NCBI GenBank assembly: GCA_030450335.1
Contig: JAKDIS010000026.1
Location: forward strand, 1-25,000
DNA: 25,000 nucleotides
Source of the DNA: Corynebacterium sp.
GTDB taxonomy: Bacteria > Actinomycetota > Actinomycetes > Mycobacteriales > Mycobacteriaceae
Direction of reading: 5' to 3'
Shown: positions 1 through 6,764 of the stretch, one piece after another
Numbering within the stretch: the stretch's first letter is position 1
Layout: each line of letters begins with the position of its first letter
Program-made: the position numbers and the translations under genes
The notes under the pieces: generated by a model
The model's database searches: none
The model's input: only the letters and a program-made list of their open reading frames with translations
Told to the model about the DNA's origin: nothing

Positions 1-15
1 CACCCCCCCGGGGTG
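1..15. terminator. GC-rich hairpin at the left edge
   Basis: CACCCC-CCC-GGGGTG is a perfect 6-bp stem with a 3-nt loop at the very edge of the window. No T-tract follows on either strand within view. It may belong to the end of the gene left of the window or to the 3' end of the reductase transcript; the sequence does not decide. Confidence 0.25.
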
Positions 16-81
16 CCCTCCGCGGGGTGGTCCGCCTCTCTCGGGTTTAACCCCCCCCCCCCTGTCCGATCTTCGCCCCTC

Positions 82-99
82 GGTCCCCCGCAAGGGACC
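82..99 (-). terminator. Possible terminator after the ferredoxin reductase gene
   Basis: GGTCCC-CCGCAA-GGGACC forms a perfect 6-bp stem with a 6-nt loop, 16 bp beyond the tandem TAG TAG stop codons of the minus-strand reductase gene. There is no U-tract, so intrinsic termination is only possible, not shown. A run of twelve C (51-62) lies a little further on. Confidence 0.35.
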
Positions 100-115
100 C
101 GCTGCAGGCGCGCTA

Positions 116-1546
116 CTACGCCTTCACGCGTGCCTCGCCGCTGGAGTAGTGGACCATCTCCTCGTGGGAGCGGACCTTCTTGCGCTCGCGGCCCTCGGCC
201 TCGCCCAAGGCGCGCTCGTGGGCGTCGAGGTTGTACCAGCCCTCCCAGGTCGTGTAGTCGACCTCACGGGAGTGCAGGAGCTCGATCACGTCGTCCTCGC
301 CGGGGGCGTCGGGGCCGAAGCCGATGCCGGCGTCGTAGTCGGCGAGGAGGTTGGCGACGGCCTCGTTGGCGTCGCCCTTGGTGTTGCCGATCAGGCCGAC
401 CGGGCCGCGGCGGATCCAACCGGTGGCGTACACGCCGGGCATGGTCTCACGCAGCTCGGCCTCCGGGTCGGCGGAGCCGGGGACGCCGGCGATGCCGTCG
501 GCGGTGGGGCCCTCGGTCAGGACGCGTCCGCCGACGTTGGGCAGGACGTTCTCCTTGCCGTCCCACGGCAGGTCCTTCTGCTCGTCGGACTTGTAGCCCA
601 CGGCGCGGTAGACCTGGCCCACGTTCCACTCGGTCAGCTCACCGGTGGAGCGCACTCCGCCGGTGCCGTCGAGTTCCGTGCGCTCGGTGACCAGCGTGGT
701 CACCTTGCCGTCGTCGTCGGTCTTGACCTCGACGGGGGACTCGAAGAAGTGCAGGTAGAGCTTGTGCGGTGCGCCCTTGGGCTCGGCGACGGCGTAGTTC
801 TCCAGGATGGTGCACACCTGGTCGGTGATCTTGGAGTTGTGGCGGGCGTTCTCGGAGCCCTCGTCGTAGTCGATGTCCTCGGGGTTGACGACGACCTCGA
901 TGGTGTCGGAGTGGTTGAGCTCCTTGAGCTCCAGGGGGGTGAACTTCGCCTGGGCGGGGCCGCGGCGGCCGAAGACGTGCACGTCCTTGGCCTTGTTGTT
1001 CTTCAGGGACGCGTAGACGTTGTCCGGGATCTCGGTGACGAGCAGCTCGTCGCCGGTCTTGGCCAGGACACGGGCGATGTCGAGGCCCACGTTGCCGACG
1101 CCGATGACGGCGATCGACTCGGCGTCGACGTTCCAGGAGTCCTCGAAGTGCGGGTTGGCGTCGTAGAAGCCCACGAACTTGCCGGCGCCGTGGGTGTGCT
1201 CGCCGCCGGGGATGTTCAGGTCCCGGTCGTCGGTGGCACCGGTGGCGTAGATGACCGCGTCGTAGTGCTTCTTCAGGTCCTCGAGGGTGACGTCCTCACC
1301 GACGTTGACGTTGCCGAGCAACCGGATCTGGGGCTTGTCCATGACCTTGTGCAGGGCCTTGATGATGCCCTTGATGCGCGGGTGGTCGGGGGCCACCCCG
1401 TAGCGGATGAGACCGAAGGGGGCGGCCATCTTCTCGTAGAGGTCGATGGAGACGTCCTTGCCGGACTTCATCAGTGCGTCGGAGGCGTAGATGCCGGCCG
1501 GGCCGGATCCGATGACGGCGACGCGCAGGGGGCGGTTGTCAGACAT
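116..1546 (-). CDS. fpr2: NADPH-ferredoxin reductase, adrenodoxin-reductase (FprA) type
   Basis: This 476-residue FAD enzyme passes electrons from NADPH to ferredoxin, here most likely to feed the divergent sulfite reductase. Visible motifs are the FAD-binding GSGPAG at residues 13-18, the NADP-binding GVGNVGLDIAR at 149-159, the RRGPAQAKFT stretch at 194-203, and the C-terminal GNTKGDANEAV segment, all typical of the adrenodoxin-reductase/FprA family. Length fits the family. The frame stays open upstream to a GTG at 1714, but the 56 extra residues look unconserved and the FAD motif normally lies near the N-terminus, so the ATG at 1546 is preferred; it has only a weak ribosome binding site. 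In C. glutamicum the gene divergent from cysI is called fpr2, and the symbol is given by that context. A paralogue fprA exists there upstream of pta, so the exact orthologue is less certain than the function. Confidence 0.9.
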   Translation of the reverse strand: MSDNRPLRVAVIGSGPAGIYASDALMKSGKDVSIDLYEKMAAPFGLIRYGVAPDHPRIKGIIKALHKVMDKPQIRLLGNVNVGEDVTLEDLKKHYDAVIYATGATDDRDLNIPGGEHTHGAGKFVGFYDANPHFEDSWNVDAESIAVIGVGNVGLDIARVLAKTGDELLVTEIPDNVYASLKNNKAKDVHVFGRRGPAQAKFTPLELKELNHSDTIEVVVNPEDIDYDEGSENARHNSKITDQVCTILENYAVAEPKGAPHKLYLHFFESPVEVKTDDDGKVTTLVTERTELDGTGGVRSTGELTEWNVGQVYRAVGYKSDEQKDLPWDGKENVLPNVGGRVLTEGPTADGIAGVPGSADPEAELRETMPGVYATGWIRRGPVGLIGNTKGDANEAVANLLADYDAGIGFGPDAPGEDDVIELLHSREVDYTTWEGWYNLDAHERALGEAEGRERKKVRSHEEMVHYSSGEARVKA

Positions 1547-1759
1547 GAATGCGTAGGTCCAATCCGTGGTTGGCGGGTTCGTGCGGCAGTCCGGGGTGGA
1601 TCGATCGGGGGCGATCTGCCGCCGGGCAGGGGTGTGGTCTTGTACGTGTACGTTAGTCCGCCCCCGTCCGAACGGAAAGTGTCGACAAGGTGTCGACGCT
1701 GTCGGACACGGCACCGGTGAGGAGGGTCACGTACAGGTGTGACCTGGTGTCAGGCAGAG

Positions 1760-1789
1760 ACTATAGACCACTTGGTCTGTCGCGGGCAA
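1760..1789 (-). promoter_or_regulatory. Likely promoter of the ferredoxin reductase gene
   Basis: On the minus strand TTGCCC (1789-1784) is followed after 18 bp by TATAGT (1765-1760), a good -35/-10 pair. The McbR-type repeat at 1764-1779 fills the spacer, so a bound repressor would block RNA polymerase directly. The start codon is roughly 200 nt downstream, which is long. Confidence 0.5.
1764..1779. promoter_or_regulatory. McbR-type operator, fpr side
   Basis: TAGAC-CACTTG-GTCTG matches the TAGAC-N6-GTCTA operator recognised by the TetR-type methionine/cysteine repressor McbR in C. glutamicum, with one deviating end base. It sits between the -35 and -10 of the likely fpr promoter. Confidence 0.65.
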
Positions 1790-1836
1790 GGGTGGATCGC
1801 GAAAGTGCTCGTCACGCCGGGTAAGCATCTCCTACG

Positions 1837-1865
1837 TTGTATCCGTGGACAGACCGGTCTAGTCT
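1837..1865 (+). promoter_or_regulatory. Likely promoter of the sulfite reductase gene
   Basis: TTGTAT (1837-1842) and TAGTCT (1860-1865) are spaced 17 bp. The same -10 hexamer and spacing recur at the cysH promoter. An inverted repeat overlaps the -10 and another lies about 19 bp after it. Confidence 0.55.
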
Positions 1866-1866
1866 G
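1850..1866. promoter_or_regulatory. McbR-like inverted repeat overlapping the sir -10
   Basis: CAGACCGGTCTAGTCTG can be read as AGAC-N7-GTCT, one base wider than the McbR consensus, or as the perfect 10-bp palindrome AGACCGGTCT (1851-1860). It covers the -10 element, so it may be a weaker or overlapping repressor site. Confidence 0.35.
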
Positions 1867-1883
1867 GGGCGACACCTTTGGGG

Positions 1884-1899
1884 CAGACCAAGCGGTCTG
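1884..1899. promoter_or_regulatory. McbR-type operator downstream of the sir promoter
   Basis: CAGAC-CAAGCG-GTCTG is a McbR-type repeat, embedded in a longer 7-4-7 inverted repeat (1883-1900). It lies just past the expected transcription start, the same arrangement as at cysH. Confidence 0.6.
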
Positions 1900-1987
1900 C
1901 AATGCCGGTGTCCTGACCGGCTCCAGCGCCCTCGGTCCATGACACGACGGCCGGAACGAGACCAGGAAGATCAGGAGAAGTGATCGT

Positions 1988-4825
1988 ATGACGACGGCGA
2001 CCGAAGAGAAGCCCGACACCGTTGCCAGCACCGGCGGCGACCCCGTGGCGGAGGCCGAGGGGCGCGTCGCCGCGGCCACCGCGGCCCCGGAGGCCCCGGA
2101 GGCCGCCGCCGAGACGGATCCGAACGACAAGCAGCTCGCCGCTGCCGCGCGTCGTGCCCGGGCCGCGCAGAAGAAGGCCGCCCGCGGGCTGAAGAAGGCG
2201 AAGGAGGCTGCCGAGAACGCCGCCGAGAACGCCGAGGAGGAATCCCAGGACACGCAGGACGCTGCGGCCGCCGCCCCCGAGGGCGCCCAGCCCGCCCAGC
2301 CCGCGCAGGACGCACCGGCCGCCGCAGGCGCACCGGCTGGTGCGGGCCTGGCGCTGGGCGAGACCTTGTCGCTGGTGCAGTCGGGGGCCTCGGTGCTGTC
2401 CGTCGCCGCGCTCGCCGCCGAGCGTGCGGCCGCGGAGAACCCGCAGGACGCCCAGCTCGCCGAGGCTGCCCGCGCCATCCGACTGGCCGAGCAGCAGGCC
2501 TCCCTGGCGCTGCAGGCCACCGGCACCGCCGCCGGGGTCGAGACCGCGGGAAGCGCGCAGGACGCCACGGCGCCCGCCGCGTCCGACGCAGCGTCCGAAC
2601 CTGCCCCGGAACCGGCCGCCGTCGTGGAGGCACGCCAGGCTCTCGAGCGTGCCGAAGCCGAGCCGGCCGAACTCGCCGCGACGACGAAGTCCGCCGAGGC
2701 CGCCACCGAGGCGGACCCGGACAACCAGGAGGCATTCTCCGCCGCGCGCAAGGCCCGCTGGAACGAGCTGAAGGCCGGCAAGGCGGTGCAGAAGGCCGCG
2801 AAGGCGCTGGACGCCGCGCTGGAGCAGGCCGCCACAGAGGCGGCCGCAGCGTCCGACGCTGCAACCGACGCAGCGTCCGAGCCGGCCCCGGAACCGGCTG
2901 CCGTCGTGGAGGCCCGCGAGGCCCTGCAGCGTGCCGAGGCCGAGCAGGCCGAGCTCGCCGCGACGACGAAGTCTGCCGAGGCCGCCACCGAGGCGGACCC
3001 GGACAACCAGGAGGCATTCTCCGCCGCGCGCAAGGCCCGCTGGAACGAGCTGAAGGCCGGCAAGGCGGTGCAGAAGGCGGCGAAGGCGCTGGACGCTGCA
3101 CTGGAGCAGTCAGCTGCCGAGGCAGCAGCGGCAGCAGCGTCTGAACCGGTGGAGCTCACCGAGGAGCAGAAGGCCGACCGTGCGGCGCCGAAGCCGCAGG
3201 GCCAGTGGCTCATCGACGGCAAGAAGCCGCTGAACAACGACGAGCGCATCAAGCAGGACGACGCCGGCCTCGCCGTCGCCGACCGCGTGCGCGAGATCTA
3301 CGCCAAGCAGGGATTCGACTCCATCCCCGCCGAGGACCTCGCCCCGCGCTTCAAGTGGATCGGCATGTACACCCAGCGTCGTCAGGACATGGACGGTGAG
3401 CAGACCGGTGTGCTGTCCAACGCCGAGCTGCAGGACCGCTACTTCATGATGCGCATCCGGCTGGACGGCGGCATGATGAGCACCGAGCAGATGCGCGTCA
3501 TCGGCGGCATCTCCACCGACTTCGCCCGCGGCACCGCCGACTTCACCGACCGGCAGAACATCCAGCTGCACTGGATCCGCATCGAGGACGTCCCGGAGAT
3601 CTGGGACCGTCTGGCCGCGGTGAACCTGGACACCTTCTTCGGCTGCGGCGACGTGCCGCGTGTGATCCTGGGCTCCCCGGTCGCCGGCATCGCCAAGGAC
3701 GAGATCATCGACGCCTCCCCGGCGATCCGGGAGATCAAGGAGAACTGGCTCACCCGCGACGAGTTCGCCAACCTGCCGCGCAAGTTCAAGTCCGGTATCT
3801 CCGGCTCGGTGCGTCAGGACATCACCCACGAGATCCAGGACATCTCCTTCATCGGCTCCGAACACCCGGAGAAGGGCCCCGGCTTCGACGTGTGGGTCGG
3901 TGGCGGGCTGTCCACCAACCCGATGCTGGCCCAGCGCCTCGGCGCGTGGGTGTCCATCGACGAGGTGCCCGAGGTGTGGTGCGGGGTGGTGCGGATCTTC
4001 CGCGACTACGGCTACCGCAAGCTGCGTAACCGTGCCCGGTTGAAGTTCCTCGTCGCAGACTGGGGCATCGAGAAGTTCCGCCGCATCCTGGAGGACGACT
4101 ACCTGGGGCACAAGCTCACCGACGGCCCGGAGCCGGAGGTCTTCCCCGGCTACCGTGACCACGTCGGCGTGCACGAGCAGCGCGACGGCCGGTTCTACGT
4201 GGGCGTCAAGCCCACCGTGGGCCACACCGAGGGCGACCAGCTGCAGCGTCTGGCGGACCTGGCGGAGGCCCACGGGGTCACCGACACCCGCACCACCCCG
4301 GACAAGGAGCTGATCTTCCTCAACGTCGAGCGCGACAAGGTCGACGCCCTGGTCGACGCCCTCGAGGTCGAGGGCATGTCCGCCCGCCCGTCGTCCTTCC
4401 GTCGCGACATCATCTCCTGCACCGGCCTGGAGTTCTGCAAGCTCGCCCTGGTGACCACCAAGCAGCGCGCGATCACCCTGGCAGACCAGCTGGAGGAGCG
4501 TCTGGGTGACCTGGACGTGCCGCTGAAGATCAGTCTCAACGGCTGCCCGAACTCGTGCGCCCGCACGCAGGTCGCCGACATCGGGCTGAAGGGCCAGATC
4601 GTTACCGACGACGAGGGCAACCGCGTGGAGGGCTTCCAGGTCCACCTGGGCGGCGCGATCGGCATGCACCCGGACTTCGGCAAGAAGCTGCGTGGGCACA
4701 AGGTCACCTCCGCCGAGCTGGACGACTACGTGGTGCGCGTCGTGGAGCACTACAAGGAGCAGCGCACCGACGGTGAGCAGTTCCGCGACTGGGTGCTGCG
4801 CGCCGACGAGGCCGTGCTGCAGTAA
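1988..4825 (+). CDS. cysI: Ferredoxin-dependent sulfite reductase with a long repetitive N-terminal extension
   Basis: The enzyme reduces sulfite to sulfide using siroheme and a [4Fe-4S] cluster. Residues about 401-945 are the catalytic part and match the 555-residue mycobacterial SirA/NirA type throughout. Cluster/siroheme ligands are C811, C817, C853 and C857 (CTGLEFC and NGCPNSC). Y461 and C553 correspond to the Tyr69-Cys161 crosslinked pair of the M. tuberculosis enzyme. Residues 1-400 are extra: an Ala/Glu/Lys-rich region with four repeats of a predicted helical hairpin at about 20-82, 118-180, 207-280 and 301-374, each with a central turn such as ADPDNQ. The start is fixed by AGGAGAAG 7 bp before ATG 1988; the next Met is residue 460, inside the catalytic part, and the only GTG near the domain boundary (codon 388) has no ribosome binding site. 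The extension must therefore be translated. Promoter and operators also lie upstream of it. Its function is unknown. Confidence 0.95.
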   Translation: MTTATEEKPDTVASTGGDPVAEAEGRVAAATAAPEAPEAAAETDPNDKQLAAAARRARAAQKKAARGLKKAKEAAENAAENAEEESQDTQDAAAAAPEGAQPAQPAQDAPAAAGAPAGAGLALGETLSLVQSGASVLSVAALAAERAAAENPQDAQLAEAARAIRLAEQQASLALQATGTAAGVETAGSAQDATAPAASDAASEPAPEPAAVVEARQALERAEAEPAELAATTKSAEAATEADPDNQEAFSAARKARWNELKAGKAVQKAAKALDAALEQAATEAAAASDAATDAASEPAPEPAAVVEAREALQRAEAEQAELAATTKSAEAATEADPDNQEAFSAARKARWNELKAGKAVQKAAKALDAALEQSAAEAAAAAASEPVELTEEQKADRAAPKPQGQWLIDGKKPLNNDERIKQDDAGLAVADRVREIYAKQGFDSIPAEDLAPRFKWIGMYTQRRQDMDGEQTGVLSNAELQDRYFMMRIRLDGGMMSTEQMRVIGGISTDFARGTADFTDRQNIQLHWIRIEDVPEIWDRLAAVNLDTFFGCGDVPRVILGSPVAGIAKDEIIDASPAIREIKENWLTRDEFANLPRKFKSGISGSVRQDITHEIQDISFIGSEHPEKGPGFDVWVGGGLSTNPMLAQRLGAWVSIDEVPEVWCGVVRIFRDYGYRKLRNRARLKFLVADWGIEKFRRILEDDYLGHKLTDGPEPEVFPGYRDHVGVHEQRDGRFYVGVKPTVGHTEGDQLQRLADLAEAHGVTDTRTTPDKELIFLNVERDKVDALVDALEVEGMSARPSSFRRDIISCTGLEFCKLALVTTKQRAITLADQLEERLGDLDVPLKISLNGCPNSCARTQVADIGLKGQIVTDDEGNRVEGFQVHLGGAIGMHPDFGKKLRGHKVTSAELDDYVVRVVEHYKEQRTDGEQFRDWVLRADEAVLQ
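2594..3109 (+). repeat. In-frame tandem repeat, 282-bp period, in the sulfite reductase gene
   Basis: Two copies (2594-2827 and 2876-3109) are offset by exactly 282 bp, or 94 codons. From the segment starting TTKSAEAAT to the end of the hairpin, 49 residues are identical (residues 232-280 and 326-374) and the DNA differs at only a few synonymous sites. The first halves differ by a few substitutions. This indicates recent duplication or ongoing gene conversion. Confidence 0.9.
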
Positions 4826-4843
4826 CCGGCAGCAGGAGTACAC

Positions 4844-5038
4844 ATGGACGACACGAACTCCCGGATCCCCGGGAAGATCGCACACCCCAACCCGAGGAGG
4901 GCGACGGTCATGAACTGCCCGTACTGCACGTCGGAGAACCTCTTCCCCGACACCGAGACCGACAACGCCTGGCAGTGCCGCGACTGCTGCCGGGTGTTCT
5001 CCGTGAAGTTGCACGGACACATCGAGCGCGGCGTCTGA
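4844..5038 (+). CDS. cysX: Small four-cysteine ferredoxin-like/zinc-ribbon protein CysX
   Basis: A 64-residue protein with CPYC (C25, C28) and CRDC (C45, C48, followed by C49), a spacing typical of a rubredoxin or zinc-ribbon knuckle pair. It follows sir by 18 bp, the place of cysX in the C. glutamicum cysIXHDNYZ cluster, where an accessory or electron-transfer role beside sulfite reductase has been proposed. Two starts compete: ATG 4844 with AGGAG 5 bp upstream, and ATG 4910 with a stronger GAGGAGG 9 bp upstream. The conserved-looking part begins exactly at the second (MNCPYC), which would give 42 residues. The molecular function is inferred from motif and context only. Confidence 0.75.
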   Translation: MDDTNSRIPGKIAHPNPRRATVMNCPYCTSENLFPDTETDNAWQCRDCCRVFSVKLHGHIERGV

Positions 5039-5059
5039 GTGCGTGCCTGAGCGCGCGCC

Positions 5060-5076
5060 CGGGGCATAACTCCCCG
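5060..5076 (+). terminator. Weak hairpin after cysX
   Basis: CGGGG-CATAACT-CCCCG, a 5-bp stem 21 bp after the cysX stop and before the ABC promoter. No T-tract. It may end or attenuate the sir-cysX transcript. Confidence 0.3.
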
Positions 5077-5100
5077 TCAAGGGCACCCTTTCCCGTGCTG

Positions 5101-5106
5101 TAGGCT
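5101..5106 (+). promoter_or_regulatory. Possible -10 element giving a leaderless ABC transporter transcript
   Basis: TAGGCT ends 8 bp before ATG 5115, so transcription would begin at or within a base or two of the start codon. No ribosome binding site precedes this ATG, which fits a leaderless message, common in Corynebacterium. No clear -35 is seen. This would give the ABC pair its own promoter without a McbR-type site. Confidence 0.4.
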
Positions 5107-5114
5107 CAACCCCC

Positions 5115-6764
5115 ATGGCGGGAAATGCGACGAGGGAACACACCGGGACCGACACGATCAGATCCGGACTCCTCCGCAGCTTCCCCTCGAAACTCCCGGA
5201 CCCCACGGACCGCCGCTGGTTGCTGAAGCTCGCCTTCGCCCAGCGGCCCGTCCAGCTCGTGGCGTCCTTCGGCATGCTCGCCGGGTTCATCTGCAACGCC
5301 ACGACCTCGATCGTGGTCGGACGCGCCATCGACGACGCGGTCGCCACCGGCCGGTGGAACCGCCTGGTGCTGTGGGTCGGGCTGCTCGTCGTGCTGTTCG
5401 CGGTGAACGCGGTGGCGGTGTGGTTCGCCCGCCGCTACATGGAGATCACCCTGCAGCAGCTCAGCCACGACCTGCGCACCACGGTCACCGACCGTATCCA
5501 GGACCCGCGCGGCATCCGGGGACGGGAGCGGACCGCCGGTGGTCTGCTGTCGATCGCGTCGACGGACTCGAACAAGGCCGCCGAGATCGTGGTGATGACG
5601 GTCTTCCCCGTCGCCGAGCTCGGTTCGATCCTCTACGTCGCGGTCGTGGTGCTGTCGATCCACTGGCAGCTGGGCCTGGCCGTGCTGGTCGGTGCACCGC
5701 TGGTCGTGGCGTTGTCGGTGCGTGCGGCACGTCCGCTGCGCAGCCGGGCGGCGGACCGTCAGCAGGCGCTCGCGCAGGCCGCGGCCGCGGCCGCCGACGC
5801 CGTCCAGGGCCTGCGCATCGTCAAGGGTCTGGGCGTGGTGGCCACGATGCGTCGCCGCTACCACGGCTACTCGTCCACCGCGTTGGACGCCACGGTGCGC
5901 ACGAACGCCGCGGAGGCGCGCCTGACGATGGTCACCGAGTCCGTCGGTGCGGTGTACGTCGTCGCCATCGGCGTCACCGCCGGCTGGATCGCCCTGCACG
6001 ACGGACTCAGCGTGGGCCAGCTGATCACCGTGGTCGGCCTGTCGCAGTACGTGGTCATGCCGATGACGATGCTGGGCCGCAACTTCGCCACCCGGGTGGC
6101 GATCTCTGCGGCGTCGGGACGCCGCGTGCGTGAGGTGCTCAACGCGCCGTTCGCCACGCCGGACGAGGCGTCGGACGCCACGACCGCGGCGGTGCTCGCC
6201 GCCGTGCCGTCCGGCGTCACCGTCGTGCGCGGTGCAGCCGGGGTGGCGCCGGGGATGCTCGGGGAGCTGGCGCGGCTGCCGCGCCAGCGGGTCGTCGTCG
6301 CCCCGCATGGCGCCGACCTCTTCGACGGGTCGGTACGCGACAACGTCCACCCGGACCCGCAGGTCGCAGCGTCCGCCCTGGAGGTCGCCGACTGCTCGGA
6401 CATCCCGGGCGGCCCGGACCGGTCGGTGGGGGAGGGCGGCAGGCGGCTGTCCGGCGGGCAACGCCAACGTGTCGCCCTGGCCCGCGCGGTCGCCGCGGAC
6501 CCCGAACTGCTGGTGCTGTCGGACCCGACCACCGCGGTGGACTCGGTGACCGAGCAGCACATCGCCGAACGCGTCGGACGCCTCTACGGCGGTGGATCAG
6601 ACGGTACAGACGGTACGGAGGCGCGCGCGTCGCACCGGGTGCTCGTCGTCAGCGACGCCCCGGCGTGGCACGTCGCCGCGGACCGCGAGTGGGGACCGGC
6701 CGAGGTCGCCGAGGTCGCCGCGCTCGCCGGAGCAGCAGACGCAGATACGGAGGTGTCGCGATGA
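5115..6764 (+). CDS. ABC exporter half-transporter with a degenerate nucleotide-binding domain
   Basis: A 549-residue permease-ATPase fusion of the MsbA/type IV exporter fold: membrane domain about 45-335, nucleotide-binding domain about 355-520. The binding domain is strikingly broken. No Walker A exists; the expected place (about 367-388) reads GAAGVAPGMLG without GKS/T. The Q-loop glutamine is missing (VVVAPHGADLF), Walker B reads LLVLSDPT (465-472) instead of LDEP, and the H-loop histidine is replaced (VLVVSDAPAW). The signature LSGGQRQR (445-452) and D-loop TAVD (473-476) are intact. The gene overlaps the next by ATGA, so the products very likely form a heterodimer. The substrate is unknown. 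Position inside the cys cluster might hint at export of a sulfur compound, but it appears to have its own promoter. Confidence 0.85.
   Translation: MAGNATREHTGTDTIRSGLLRSFPSKLPDPTDRRWLLKLAFAQRPVQLVASFGMLAGFICNATTSIVVGRAIDDAVATGRWNRLVLWVGLLVVLFAVNAVAVWFARRYMEITLQQLSHDLRTTVTDRIQDPRGIRGRERTAGGLLSIASTDSNKAAEIVVMTVFPVAELGSILYVAVVVLSIHWQLGLAVLVGAPLVVALSVRAARPLRSRAADRQQALAQAAAAAADAVQGLRIVKGLGVVATMRRRYHGYSSTALDATVRTNAAEARLTMVTESVGAVYVVAIGVTAGWIALHDGLSVGQLITVVGLSQYVVMPMTMLGRNFATRVAISAASGRRVREVLNAPFATPDEASDATTAAVLAAVPSGVTVVRGAAGVAPGMLGELARLPRQRVVVAPHGADLFDGSVRDNVHPDPQVAASALEVADCSDIPGGPDRSVGEGGRRLSGGQRQRVALARAVAADPELLVLSDPTTAVDSVTEQHIAERVGRLYGGGSDGTDGTEARASHRVLVVSDAPAWHVAADREWGPAEVAEVAALAGAADADTEVSR

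Larger units (their letters stand above)
1547..1987. promoter_or_regulatory. Divergent control region between fpr and sir
   Basis: This 441-bp gap holds no gene. It contains a likely promoter for each direction, three McbR-type inverted repeats (listed separately), and long leaders on both sides: about 200 nt for fpr if the 1760-1789 promoter is used, and about 115 nt for sir. A second weak fpr promoter may lie at 1650-1678 (TTTCCG-N17-TAACGT on the minus strand). A direct repeat TGTCGAC occurs at 1680-1686 and 1691-1697, spaced 11 bp, with no known role. Confidence 0.7.

Noticed and set aside
1547..1714. A 56-residue N-terminal extension of the ferredoxin reductase starting at GTG 1714.
   Set aside because: Poor ribosome binding site, unconserved-looking composition, and the FAD motif normally begins within a few residues of the family N-terminus.
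1939..1983. A 14-codon open frame (ATG 1939 to TGA 1983) ending just before the sir start, and a 4-codon frame at 1902.
   Set aside because: No ribosome binding site, no cysteine codons as expected of a cysteine-attenuation leader peptide, and the second half only encodes the purine-rich sir ribosome binding site. Frames of this size are expected by chance.
1988..3187. The N-terminal extension as a histone-H1-like DNA-binding tail, suggested by its Ala/Lys-rich helices.
   Set aside because: By residue count each of the last two repeats is net acidic, with the basic helix paired to an acidic one; DNA binding is not supported.
1750..3252. A 500-codon minus-strand open frame opposite the sulfite reductase extension, Ala/Ser-rich.
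   Set aside because: It mirrors the Ala-rich repeats of the plus-strand gene and has no recognisable domain; it is a GC-rich shadow frame, as are the long ones opposite the catalytic part.
5115..6764. The first ABC half-transporter as a decaying pseudogene, because its Walker A is missing.
   Set aside because: The frame is intact, overlaps its partner by 4 bp, and keeps exactly the motifs needed to complete the partner's ATP site, which points to selection.
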